Positions 16,989 through 24,749 of a stretch of 64,000 nt of DNA are shown piece by piece. Positions within the stretch are counted from its first letter, which is position 1, and each line of letters opens with the position of its first letter. The translations under genes were made by a program, and so were the position numbers. Source of the stretch: Catenulispora sp. EB89 (GTDB taxonomy: Bacteria; Actinomycetota; Actinomycetes; Streptomycetales; Catenulisporaceae); NCBI RefSeq assembly GCF_041261445.1, contig NZ_JBGCCU010000002.1, positions 682,001-746,000 of the forward strand. The letters run 5' to 3'. The notes beneath the pieces are model-generated. The model saw only the letters and a program-made list of their open reading frames with translations. It had not been told where the DNA came from and did not search any database.

Positions 16989-17917
16989 TGAGACGGCTGC
17001 TGACCGCGGCGGTCGCGGTGTTCGCCCTGACCGCCGCCCTGATGGTCGCCACCTCCGCCGCTCCCCGCCCCGTGCACGCGGACGGCACCGGCGGCTGCGA
17101 CGCCGTCGTGGAGACCCGCAACGGACAGACCCTCTGCGAGATCGACGGTTCCAAGGGCGGCGGAGGTGGCGGCGGCAACGGGGACGGCACCAACATCGTC
17201 TGCAAATCCGACGGCACCCTCGTCTGGAACGGCGTCAGCTACCAGTGCGACATCGGCATCTGGTCGTTCAGCGGCGGGTGCTACATCACGCCGGTCGTCC
17301 CGCAGCCGGCCACCGACGACCCGATCTGGGGCAGCAGCGACCCGTCGACCAACCGCGCGCAGTGGGAGGACTGCCACCCCCCGTACAACCCGCCGACGAT
17401 GAACGGCGCGGTGGAGATCATCGGTCCTTGCGTCGGATACTGCGGCGGGCAGAATCCGGTGGAGCGGATCACGAACGAGCTGCAGATCAACAAGCCGGAC
17501 CTGGGGATGGCGCCACCCGGCGGCGCGGGGAAAGTCGGCTTCGTGAACCAGAACATCTGGTTCTGGAGCAAGGCTCTGGACACCTCCACGCAGACCCGGT
17601 CCGCGGGGAACGTGGTGGGCACGCGGACGTTCGTCTCCGCGGACTGGCAGATCAAGCTCGGCGGCCAGGACGCGCCGGGAACGCCTCTGCACTGCACATC
17701 AGACAACGAATACACCCCGGACAAGGGCACGGCGGCGTCGCCGGACCCGAAGTGCGGGTTCCAGTTCACCGCCCCGGGGACCTACACGATCTCCGTCTCG
17801 ACGACCTGGACCCTGGTCATCTCGCAGAACGGCGCCCCGGGCCCGCCGCAGACCATCACGAGCCAGCCGAACACGACGACGATCCTGATCACCGAGGGGC
17901 AGAGCACCAACGGCTGA
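16976..17917 (+). CDS. Secreted protein of the Tad operon, unknown family
   Basis: A 313-residue exported protein with a Sec signal peptide (basic MFSVMRRLL, hydrophobic core to about 28, cleavage probably near AAPRPVHA). A Gly-rich segment follows (about 60-68), then a Cys- and Trp-rich domain with at least eight cysteines and a C-terminal Ig/PKD-like beta region (TAPGTYTISVSTTWTLVIS). Comparable secreted proteins are common at the end of actinobacterial Tad clusters, where they may be tip or shaft components; that is inference. It ends just before a strong hairpin that closes the cluster. Confidence 0.82.
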   Translation: MFSVMRRLLTAAVAVFALTAALMVATSAAPRPVHADGTGGCDAVVETRNGQTLCEIDGSKGGGGGGGNGDGTNIVCKSDGTLVWNGVSYQCDIGIWSFSGGCYITPVVPQPATDDPIWGSSDPSTNRAQWEDCHPPYNPPTMNGAVEIIGPCVGYCGGQNPVERITNELQINKPDLGMAPPGGAGKVGFVNQNIWFWSKALDTSTQTRSAGNVVGTRTFVSADWQIKLGGQDAPGTPLHCTSDNEYTPDKGTAASPDPKCGFQFTAPGTYTISVSTTWTLVISQNGAPGPPQTITSQPNTTTILITEGQSTNG

Positions 17918-17939
17918 GCCGGCCGGGCTCGGTCGGAGG

Positions 17940-17975
17940 ATCGCCCGCGTCGCCGTCCGACGGCACGCGGGCGAT
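17940..17975 (+). terminator. Hairpin closing the Tad operon
   Basis: Arms ATCGCCCGCGT and ACGCGGGCGAT are perfectly complementary, and GCCGTC/GACGGC continue the stem inside with one bulged C. It lies 22 bp after the last Tad-cluster stop; TCGCGCTTCC follows, with no U-tract. Confidence 0.7.
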
Positions 17976-18128
17976 TCGCGCTTCCCCGCGTTTCCCGGGC
18001 TTCCCTCGGCTTCCCTGGACGGTGCCGCCCCCTGGTGCAGCCCCGCGCGCGTAGTCCCCGGCACCCCTGATATCACTGTTACAGCCGCCGTCCACCGGAC
18101 GGGGCCCAGGGGACCGAAGGGAGCCGGC

Positions 18129-19088
18129 GTGAGCGCAGCGGGCGAACGCCTCTGGCGTCCCGAACCGCCGGTCCCGCTGGCCCGGCTGACGGTGTGGACC
18201 ACGCGCGGCGGCGCGCCGGTCGTGGTGCGGGATCCGGAGGCGGGGCCCGGGATCTACGTGGTGGCGTCCACGCTGGCCAGTATCGACCTCGCGGACGCCC
18301 CCGGAGGCGCGCGGCCGGTGGCGCCGGGGGCGGCGGACGCCGTGCTGGCGCTGGTGCCGGAGCACCACGGGCTGCTGGTGGACAAGGCTTCGGCGGACCC
18401 GGTGGTGGTCTCGGCGGCGGCGCTGGACCAGCTGCGGCCGCGGCCGATCCCGTACGGGACGGAGGCCGATGCCGCCTTCCACTTACCGCCGCCGCGTGTG
18501 ACCGCCTACCTCGCCGGGATCCGGCGGGCCGCCCGGCCGGCCGGTGCGGGGCGGATCACGGCGGCGTGGACGCTCTTCCCGGACAGCGTGCCGGCGTTGC
18601 TGCTGATCGTGAAGCCGGCGCGGAAGGCCGACGGGTCGGCGGCGCTGGACGCGGTGTACCGGGCGGTGCAGGAGCTGGCGCCGCCGGAGGCGGTGCGGGT
18701 CATCGACGCCGGGACGCTGAGCCGGGGGCAGATGTTCCGGACGCTGAGCGGGCAGCGGTTGGTGGAGTCGCCGGCGCCGGATCCAGATCCTTATGCGTGG
18801 CCGGCCGGGAGCGCTGGGGGCGCCGGGGGCAACGTCGGCGCCGGGCGGGTTTCGGGTCGGCGCCCGGGCTTCGACCCGGCGGCCGGCCGGCGGCAGATCA
18901 ACGGCCGCACCCCCTTCAACCTCGCGCTGGCGATGGTCGGCGCGCTCACGGGCGCCTTCGTGACGGCGGTGCCGCGGGAGTTCTCTATGCACGGCGCGGC
19001 GGCCGGGATCGTGGTCGCCGTCGGGGTCCTGATCATCGTGGCCTGCGTCGGCGCGGCATTGCGGGACTTCTTCCGGAAAGAACCCTGA
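18129..19088 (+). CDS. SseB-like protein with C-terminal membrane anchor
   Basis: A 319-residue protein starting at GTG 18129 behind GAAGGGAG. Residues about 1-115 look like an SseB N-terminal domain. Residues about 120-200 (ITAAWTLFPDSVPALLLIVKP...ALDAVYRAVQELAPPEAVRVID) resemble the SseB C-terminal domain. A Gly/Pro-rich linker is followed by two TM helices (about 262-282 and 290-312) with a basic tail. SseB-type proteins are poorly understood; in actinobacteria related proteins occur near secretion loci. The family call is tentative; the CDS is clear from codon bias and the ribosome site. Confidence 0.75.
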   Translation: MSAAGERLWRPEPPVPLARLTVWTTRGGAPVVVRDPEAGPGIYVVASTLASIDLADAPGGARPVAPGAADAVLALVPEHHGLLVDKASADPVVVSAAALDQLRPRPIPYGTEADAAFHLPPPRVTAYLAGIRRAARPAGAGRITAAWTLFPDSVPALLLIVKPARKADGSAALDAVYRAVQELAPPEAVRVIDAGTLSRGQMFRTLSGQRLVESPAPDPDPYAWPAGSAGGAGGNVGAGRVSGRRPGFDPAAGRRQINGRTPFNLALAMVGALTGAFVTAVPREFSMHGAAAGIVVAVGVLIIVACVGAALRDFFRKEP

Positions 19089-19366
19089 CAGCCGGAAAGC
19101 CGCTCCCCGGACCGTTGCCGGACCATTTCCGAACCGTCCTCGGACCCCGCCGAACCCCGCATGATCGCGCCCTGCCGCGCACCCGGTAGGATCGACGCGG
19201 CCTTACATCAGGGCACAACCCACTTTCGAGTGAAGAACCCCTGATTTTCACCTGTTATCAAGCGAAAAGCCGCTCCGGCCGGATACGGTGGAGGGGTCGC
19301 GCCGCACACCGCGTGCACGAAAACGAGTCCTCCCGCATGGCTGTCCACTTGGCTACAGTGGCATCC
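19089..19366. other. Intergenic region, no gene seen
   Basis: The segment around 19201-19270 is less GC-rich than the surroundings and probably contains the promoter of the lipoprotein gene that follows. No tRNA, palindrome or convincing -35/-10 pair was found. Confidence 0.4.
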
Positions 19367-19819
19367 ATGCCGATCCGGGGGACCGTAGCACCGGCCAGGG
19401 CCGCCGCCACCGCAGTCGCGGCGGCCCTGGTCTGCGCCGCCTGCAGCAGCACCACCAGTCAGCCGCCCGGGCAGCTGACGAAGAGCGCCGTGATCTCCTC
19501 CACCGGGGCCGGCAGTGGTTCCAGCGACACCGACCGGCCCAGCGGAGCCCCGATGGCACAGGGCGGCACGTCTCCCGGGGACCGGCCCAGCGGCGGCTCC
19601 ATCAACGACGCCCAGGCGCAGTCGTCGTCGGCGAGCAAGTCGACCCCGCCGCCGTCCTCGAAGGACCCGGCGCCGACCCACCCGCAGCCGACCACGCCGA
19701 AGTCGACCACCACGGCACCGCCCCCGCCGCCGCACAGCACCACGCCGACCGGCCCGGTGATGGGATCGCGGCCGAGCGGCGGGCCCTCGACCCCGCCGCC
19801 GTCGATGTCGACGCGCTGA
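19367..19819 (+). CDS. Small Ser/Thr/Pro-rich lipoprotein
   Basis: A 150-residue predicted lipoprotein. A short hydrophobic signal ends in a lipobox-like LVCAAC (Cys near residue 27). The mature part is low-complexity Ser/Thr/Pro/Gly with runs such as TTAPPPPPHSTT and no recognisable domain. I start at ATG 19367 because it places the lipobox at a normal distance; an ATG ten codons earlier is possible, and neither has a strong ribosome site. It is probably a disordered surface protein. Function unknown. Confidence 0.62.
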   Translation: MPIRGTVAPARAAATAVAAALVCAACSSTTSQPPGQLTKSAVISSTGAGSGSSDTDRPSGAPMAQGGTSPGDRPSGGSINDAQAQSSSASKSTPPPSSKDPAPTHPQPTTPKSTTTAPPPPPHSTTPTGPVMGSRPSGGPSTPPPSMSTR

Positions 19820-19841
19820 GGCAAGCCCCGAGACGGCCGAA

Positions 19842-19868
19842 GGGGCCCCGGTCGAAGACCGGAGCCCC
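19842..19868. terminator. Hairpin between convergent genes
   Basis: GGGGCCCCGGTC and GACCGGAGCCCC form a 12-bp stem with one mismatch around a GAA loop. It sits between the lipoprotein gene and the end of regX3 and could serve both directions. Confidence 0.65.
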
Positions 19869-19974
19869 TGTGTCCACACTCCACACCCGACCGCGCGTGC
19901 CGGCCCCCGAGGCCGGCGCGCACCGCGTCGTCGAATCAGCCCGGCGCTGGAGCCGGCTCGGCGTCGCAGTGTGT

Positions 19975-20655
19975 TCAGCCCTCGAACTTGTACCCGAGCC
20001 CGCGCACCGTCACCAGGTGCACCGGGGTCCCCGGGTCCGGCTCGATCTTCGCGCGCAGCCGCTTGACGTGCACGTCCAGCGTCTTGGTGTCGCCGACGTA
20101 GTCGGCGCCCCAGACCCGGTCGATCAGCTGCATGCGGGTCAGCACCCGGCCGGAGTTGCGCAGCAGCATCTCCAGCAGTTCGAACTCCTTCAGCGGCAGC
20201 TCCACCGGGCGGCCGTCGACGGTCACCTTGTGCCGGTCCACGTCCATGCGGACCGGGCCGGCCTCCAGCGCGCCGCCGTCCGGCTCGTCGCTGGCGGCCT
20301 GGCGGCGCAGGACCGCGCGGATGCGGGCCACCAGCTCGCGGGCCGAGAACGGCTTGGTGACGTAGTCGTCGGCGCCCAGCTCCAGGCCGACGACCTTGTC
20401 GATCTCGCTGTCCTTGGCGGTGAGCATGATCACCGGGACGTTGGACTTGGCCCGGATCTGGCGGCAGACCTCGGTGCCGGGCAGCCCCGGCAGCATCAGG
20501 TCCAGCAGGACCAGGTCGGCGCCGTGCCGGTCGAACTCCTCCAGCGCGGCCGGGCCGGTGTCGGCGACCGCCACCTCGAAGCCCTCGTTGCGCAGCATGT
20601 AGGACAGGGGGTCGCTGATCGAGTCCTCGTCCTCGACCACGAGTACACGGGTCAC
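19975..20655 (-). CDS. regX3: Phosphate response regulator RegX3/PhoP
   Basis: A 226-residue OmpR-family regulator of the actinobacterial phosphate-limitation response. The receiver carries the acidic pocket EDED (8-11), phospho-acceptor Asp52 in LLDLMLPG, Thr79 and Lys101. The winged helix (about 130-226) ends in VTVRGLGYKF. GTG 20655 is preceded by GGGAGGA. It lies downstream of senX3 in one transcription unit, and phoU is divergent. Under low phosphate the phosphorylated protein binds 11-bp direct repeats (PHO boxes); one is seen between senX3 and phoU and another before pstS. Confidence 0.92.
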   Translation of the reverse strand: MTRVLVVEDEDSISDPLSYMLRNEGFEVAVADTGPAALEEFDRHGADLVLLDLMLPGLPGTEVCRQIRAKSNVPVIMLTAKDSEIDKVVGLELGADDYVTKPFSARELVARIRAVLRRQAASDEPDGGALEAGPVRMDVDRHKVTVDGRPVELPLKEFELLEMLLRNSGRVLTRMQLIDRVWGADYVGDTKTLDVHVKRLRAKIEPDPGTPVHLVTVRGLGYKFEG

Positions 20656-20702
20656 TGGGGTCCTCCCACGTTGTATGACTGGTTGTTCATGGAGCGCGGC
20701 CG

Positions 20703-21854
20703 TCACACGGCCCGTGCCAGATCGCGTTCCTCGACACAGACGGGGAGCTTCAGGGTGAAGGTGGAGCCGTTCCCCTCGGAGGACCACACCGACACCTCCC
20801 CGCCGTGCGTGGCCGCGATGTGCTTGACGATCGACAGGCCCAGACCGGTACCGCCGGTGGCGCGCGAGCGCGCCGGGTCGACCCGGTAGAACCGCTCGAA
20901 GATCCGCTCCAGGTCGCGTTCGGGTATCCCGATGCCCTGGTCGGTGACCGCGATCTCGACCCGGTCGCCGTTGTGCTTGACGGCCACCGCGACCCGGGTG
21001 TCGTCCGGCGAGTAGTTCACGGCGTTCTCGACCAGGTTGCCCAGGGCCGCGGCCAGCTGGGTCCGGTCGCCGCGCACCGCGACGTCTTCCTCGGCGTCGG
21101 CGACCAGCTCGATCCGGCGCGCCGCGGCCGTCTCGTAGCTGCGGTCCAGGGCGTCGGCCACCACCTCGGCGACGCGCACCTTCTCCGCCGAGGCGGACAG
21201 CGGGGCGTCGATCTGCACCCGGGACAGGTCGATCAGGTCCTGGATCAGCGAGGTCAGCCGGGCCGACTCCTGCTGCATCCGGGCCGCGAAGCGGCGGACC
21301 GCCTCGGGGTCGTCGGAAGCCGACTGCACGGCCTCGGCCAGCAGCGACAGCGCCCCGACCGGGGTCTTGAGCTCGTGCGAGACGTTCGCCACGAAGTCCC
21401 GGCGCACCTCGTCCACCCGCCGGGCCTCGGTGCGGTCCTCGACCAGCACCAGCACCAGCGTGGCGCCCAGCGGCGCGATCCGGACGGTGGAGTGCAGCAC
21501 GGCGGTCGCGCCGTGCGGCACGTCCATCTCGACCTGGCGTATCTCGCCGTCCCGGCGCACCTGGCGGGCCAGGTCGAGCAGCTCGGGCGAGGTGAGAGAG
21601 CGGGACTTGACCAGTCCCATGGCATAAGCTGCCGGAGAGGCCTTCACGACGGCGTCACTGGCGTCCAGTACGACGGCCGAGCTTCGCAGGACCTGCAGGA
21701 CACCGGCCACGCCCGGCGGGACCGGATCGTCGCTCGGCGGTTCGGGTGGACCCACGCGTTCCCTTTCACTGAACCGGAAGGCCAAAGCTCCGCTGACCCC
21801 GGTACCCAGGCCGATCAGCGCGGCCAGCCCGGCGGTCGCAGCATTGACGTTCAC
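20703..21854 (-). CDS. senX3: Phosphate sensor histidine kinase SenX3/PhoR
   Basis: A 383-residue kinase. One N-terminal TM (about 5-25) is followed by a PAS-like domain (about 50-140). The HisKA has His160 in FVANVSHELKTPVG, and the HATPase has ENAVNYSP, DQGIGIP and TGLGLSI boxes. SenX3/PhoR senses phosphate status through the Pst/PhoU system and phosphorylates RegX3. I start at GTG 21854 because the sequence then opens VNVNAATAG, close to known SenX3 N-termini; an in-frame GTG at 21896 is also possible. The gene is divergent from phoU across a PHO box. Confidence 0.9.
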   Translation of the reverse strand: MNVNAATAGLAALIGLGTGVSGALAFRFSERERVGPPEPPSDDPVPPGVAGVLQVLRSSAVVLDASDAVVKASPAAYAMGLVKSRSLTSPELLDLARQVRRDGEIRQVEMDVPHGATAVLHSTVRIAPLGATLVLVLVEDRTEARRVDEVRRDFVANVSHELKTPVGALSLLAEAVQSASDDPEAVRRFAARMQQESARLTSLIQDLIDLSRVQIDAPLSASAEKVRVAEVVADALDRSYETAAARRIELVADAEEDVAVRGDRTQLAAALGNLVENAVNYSPDDTRVAVAVKHNGDRVEIAVTDQGIGIPERDLERIFERFYRVDPARSRATGGTGLGLSIVKHIAATHGGEVSVWSSEGNGSTFTLKLPVCVEERDLARAV

Positions 21855-21927
21855 ACAGCCAACAGTAAGGGCGCTTCGCACCGGCACAACTCCCACGGAT
21901 CATTCCGCCGTACCGACGTGGCCAAGA

Positions 21928-21960
21928 GTTCACTTTCCGGTCCCTGTCGATTCACCGGCG
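21928..21960 (+). promoter_or_regulatory. PHO box upstream of phoU (and senX3)
   Basis: Three consecutive 11-bp units, GTTCACTTTCC, GGTCCCTGTCG and ATTCACCGGCG, match the PhoP direct-repeat consensus (GTTCACC-like at the head of each unit) with exact 11-bp phasing; the middle unit is degenerate. Position between divergent senX3-regX3 and phoU fits autoregulation by RegX3. Confidence 0.75.
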
Positions 21961-22050
21961 GCATTGTCCCGGGATGCCTGGACGGGGAAGAGTAGTCCGC
22001 GTCCGCACAGCAGAACACCAGCACACGCGACGACAGGAGCGGTAACCCCC

Positions 22051-22704
22051 ATGCGCGACGCCTTCCACGAGGAGCTCGACTCGATCAGCGAGACCCTGGT
22101 CGAGATGACGCGGCTGGTCGGCTCGGCCATGGCCCGGGCCACCACCGCGCTCCTGGACGCGGACCTGACCCTGGCCGAGTCCGTGATCGACGCCGACGAC
22201 AAGGTCGACGAGCTCCAGCACACGCTGGACGACAACAGCTTCGACCTCCTGGCCCGCCAGCAGCCGGTGGCCGGCGACCTGCGCACCATCATCACCAGCC
22301 TGCGCATGAGCGCGGACCTGGAGCGCATGGGCGACCTGGCCCGGCACGTGGCCAAGGTGGCCCGCCGCCGCTACCCGCAGTCGGCGATCCCGCCGGAGAT
22401 CCGCGGCACCATCGTGGAGATGGGCGACATCGCCTCCGAGCTGGTCGCCAAGGTCGGCTCGATCATCGCCGCCCGCGACGTCGAGGCCGCGCTGGCCCTG
22501 GAATCCGAGGACGACGAGATGGACCGCCTGCACCGCGGCCTGTTCAAGTCGCTGATGGACGACAAGTGGAAGCACGGCATCGAGACCGCCGTGGACGTCA
22601 CCCTGTGCGGCCGCTACTACGAGCGGTACGCCGACCACGCGGTGTCGGTGGCCAAGCGCATGGTGTTCCTGGTGACCGGCGAGCACCCCGAGACCGTCAG
22701 CTGA
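22051..22704 (+). CDS. phoU: Phosphate-signalling protein PhoU
   Basis: A 217-residue all-helical protein with two PhoU three-helix repeats. Each carries the metal-binding E/DxxxD pattern, seen here around DLERMGDLARHVAKV and YYERYADHAVSVAKRM. PhoU is a cytoplasmic inhibitor linking the Pst transporter to SenX3 and shutting off the Pho response when phosphate is ample. AGGAG lies 11 bases upstream of the ATG. The gene is divergent from senX3-regX3 and preceded by a PHO box, and a perfect 20-bp stem terminator follows. Confidence 0.94.
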   Translation: MRDAFHEELDSISETLVEMTRLVGSAMARATTALLDADLTLAESVIDADDKVDELQHTLDDNSFDLLARQQPVAGDLRTIITSLRMSADLERMGDLARHVAKVARRRYPQSAIPPEIRGTIVEMGDIASELVAKVGSIIAARDVEAALALESEDDEMDRLHRGLFKSLMDDKWKHGIETAVDVTLCGRYYERYADHAVSVAKRMVFLVTGEHPETVS

Positions 22705-22724
22705 GTCTGGGGCACCGAGCACAG

Positions 22725-22773
22725 ACGGCTCCGGCCGGTCGTCGTTGCCGACGACCGGCCGGAGCCGTGTTTT
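22725..22773. terminator. Strong bidirectional terminator after phoU
   Basis: A perfect 20-bp stem (22725-22744 with 22749-22768) around a TTGC loop is followed by GTTTTC on the plus strand. It separates phoU from the convergent gene at 22823. Confidence 0.92.
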
Positions 22774-22822
22774 CGCTGGTCAGCGGATACCGGGCTCAAG
22801 GGCCAGGGCCAGAGCCCTCGAA

Positions 22823-24115
22823 TCAGTACAAGCCGGCCAGCTTGGTGACGTCCTCGATCACCTTCGCCACCCCCGGCGCCTTGACGATCGCCATGGCCTG
22901 CTGCGGCGTCAGCCCGGGACCCTGAGGCGCGGTCTCGAGGGGCTTGCCCATCTGCGTCGGGTCCACCGACGTGCCCAGCTCCGACTTGCCGAAGACATGG
23001 ATCACGACCGACGAGTCGGCGGACTTCCCGGTCCATCCCCCGTACACACCGAGCCGGGCCTTGCCGTCGGGGCCGACCGTGCTTCCGATCCCGTTGCCGC
23101 TGTACGGAACGAAACACAGCGACTGGGCCGGGCAGGAAATCTGCTGGTCCTTGCCCAGGAGACTGAACCACTCGAAAGTGTTGACCCCGCCGGGGCCGAC
23201 GAGTTCGAGCGCGCCGGGCGCGCCCGGGTTGAACTTCAGCCGGAATCCCGGCGGCAGGACCTTCTCCGCCTCGGCGTTGATCTTCGCCTCGAGGGCGAAC
23301 CGCTGCCGGACCGCGTCGGCCGAGGCCGGGACCGACGGGTCGAGAAGCTGCCGGAGCTTGGCGAACGCCGGCGACTCCACCATCTTCCGGAAAGCCGTGG
23401 GGCTGATGGGCGTGGTACTGCCGGAGCCGTAGAGATAGAAGTGGAACACCTGCTTGGAGCCGGTGGGTGTGAATTCGTACCACGCGGAGAACCCGTGCAG
23501 CGGTGACTCGGTGCCGCTCGGTACCACCGCGACCCGGATCGTGCCGCCGGCCACTGCGATCGACGGGGAAGTCCCTCTCGCGAAAGCGCTGGCGTACCCT
23601 GTGTCGTCGGAAATGTCGAAGTGCAGGGGGTAGTCGCCGCCTCCGGAGCGCAGCACGATCGTCGGCACGTAGTCGCCGGTCAGCATGGACGAGCCACCGG
23701 CGGCATCTGTTTGATTCGGGCTCACCGTCACCCCTGCCGGGAGCAACGGGCGCAACACCGACGGCAGCTGCTCGATGATCTCCCGCTGCCGGTCCGCGTA
23801 CGTCGGGCCGGGATCGTCGTAAGCCTGCGGCGCGATCTGCGGCGTGGAGTCCGTGTTGATCGACCAGTCGCCGCCGCCTCCGGAGTTGTTCGCCCCGCCG
23901 GCCATCGCGACCGCCCCGCCGATCACCGCGAGCACACTCAGCGTCGCCCCGGCGACGGCGAAGCCCCGGCGGCGCGTCACCGCCATGCCCTGCGCGATCG
24001 CGCCGTCGGCCAGGTCGGTGCGGTGCATCGGCTCCGGCTCGTCGAAGAGCCGGCCGATCATGTCGTGGACCATCAGGTCCGTGTTCTCTGGGTTCTCTGA
24101 GTTAGCTGGTGTCAT
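22823..24115 (-). CDS. Membrane protein paired with SigE-family sigma factor
   Basis: A 430-residue protein: a cytoplasmic N-terminal part (about 1-50), one TM (about 52-72, GFAVAGATLSVLAVIGGAVAM) and a large extracytoplasmic domain rich in Gly, Pro and Ser with no recognised family. It starts seven bases after the sigma factor stop, with AGGTGA as ribosome site before ATG 24115. In actinobacteria SigE-family ECF genes are usually followed by such a single-pass protein, which may act as regulator or anti-sigma; no zinc-finger HxxxCxxC is present, so that role is inference. Confidence 0.8.
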   Translation of the reverse strand: MTPANSENPENTDLMVHDMIGRLFDEPEPMHRTDLADGAIAQGMAVTRRRGFAVAGATLSVLAVIGGAVAMAGGANNSGGGGDWSINTDSTPQIAPQAYDDPGPTYADRQREIIEQLPSVLRPLLPAGVTVSPNQTDAAGGSSMLTGDYVPTIVLRSGGGDYPLHFDISDDTGYASAFARGTSPSIAVAGGTIRVAVVPSGTESPLHGFSAWYEFTPTGSKQVFHFYLYGSGSTTPISPTAFRKMVESPAFAKLRQLLDPSVPASADAVRQRFALEAKINAEAEKVLPPGFRLKFNPGAPGALELVGPGGVNTFEWFSLLGKDQQISCPAQSLCFVPYSGNGIGSTVGPDGKARLGVYGGWTGKSADSSVVIHVFGKSELGTSVDPTQMGKPLETAPQGPGLTPQQAMAIVKAPGVAKVIEDVTKLAGLY

Positions 24116-24122
24116 TTCCAAC

Positions 24123-24656
24123 TCACCTGGTTTCTACGGAGTCGGGAAGCAGGCTCGCGAAGTCGCCCAACCGCACGCGCAGCTGTGCCAGCCCGCGCGC
24201 GGACATGCTCTTGACCGTGCCCTGGCTCATGTCCAGCGCGGCCGCCGTCTGCTCGACGCTCTGGTCCTCCCAGTAGCGCAGCGCGACGACCGCGCGGGTG
24301 CGCGGGGCCAGCTCGGCCAGCGCCGCCAGGATGGTCAGCCGCATCGCGGCGTCGCCCTCCCGGACCGGCCGGTCGACCAGCGCCTCGATCGAGGCCGCCT
24401 CCCGATGCCACTTGCGGCTGTCGAGGTAGCAGCGGTAGACGACGCGGCGCGCGTACGCGTCCGGCATGTCCACCAGCCGCACCCGCTGCCAGGCCCGGAA
24501 GATCCGCTGATAGGCGGTCTGGACGAGGTCTTCGGCAAGGTGCCAGTCGCCGCACAGCACATAGGCCGAGCGCCTCAGGTGGCCCTGACTTCCCGTGACG
24601 AAGGCCCGGAACTCCTCTTGATGCTCCGGGCTGGTGCCTTTCCTGAGAGATCTCAC
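24123..24656 (-). CDS. SigE-family ECF RNA polymerase sigma factor
   Basis: A 177-residue sigma factor with region 2 (about 12-80: FRAFVTGSQGHLRRSAYVLCGDWHLAEDLVQTAY) and region 4 (about 105-160: LAPRTRAVVALRYWEDQSVEQTAAALDMSQGTVKSMSARGLAQLR). The pattern is that of the actinobacterial SigE (TIGR02983-type) group. It redirects RNA polymerase to a small regulon, probably controlled by the membrane protein downstream. The annotated start is GTG 24656 with no strong ribosome site, so the exact start is uncertain. Confidence 0.88.
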   Translation of the reverse strand: MRSLRKGTSPEHQEEFRAFVTGSQGHLRRSAYVLCGDWHLAEDLVQTAYQRIFRAWQRVRLVDMPDAYARRVVYRCYLDSRKWHREAASIEALVDRPVREGDAAMRLTILAALAELAPRTRAVVALRYWEDQSVEQTAAALDMSQGTVKSMSARGLAQLRVRLGDFASLLPDSVETR

Positions 24657-24749
24657 GCAGATACAACCGGTGTCTGCATGCTCGGGGTTCTAGCGCCTCT
24701 CCGTACTTTCTCCACGCGGTCTCCCACAGCGGCTCCACGCCTTCTCCGA

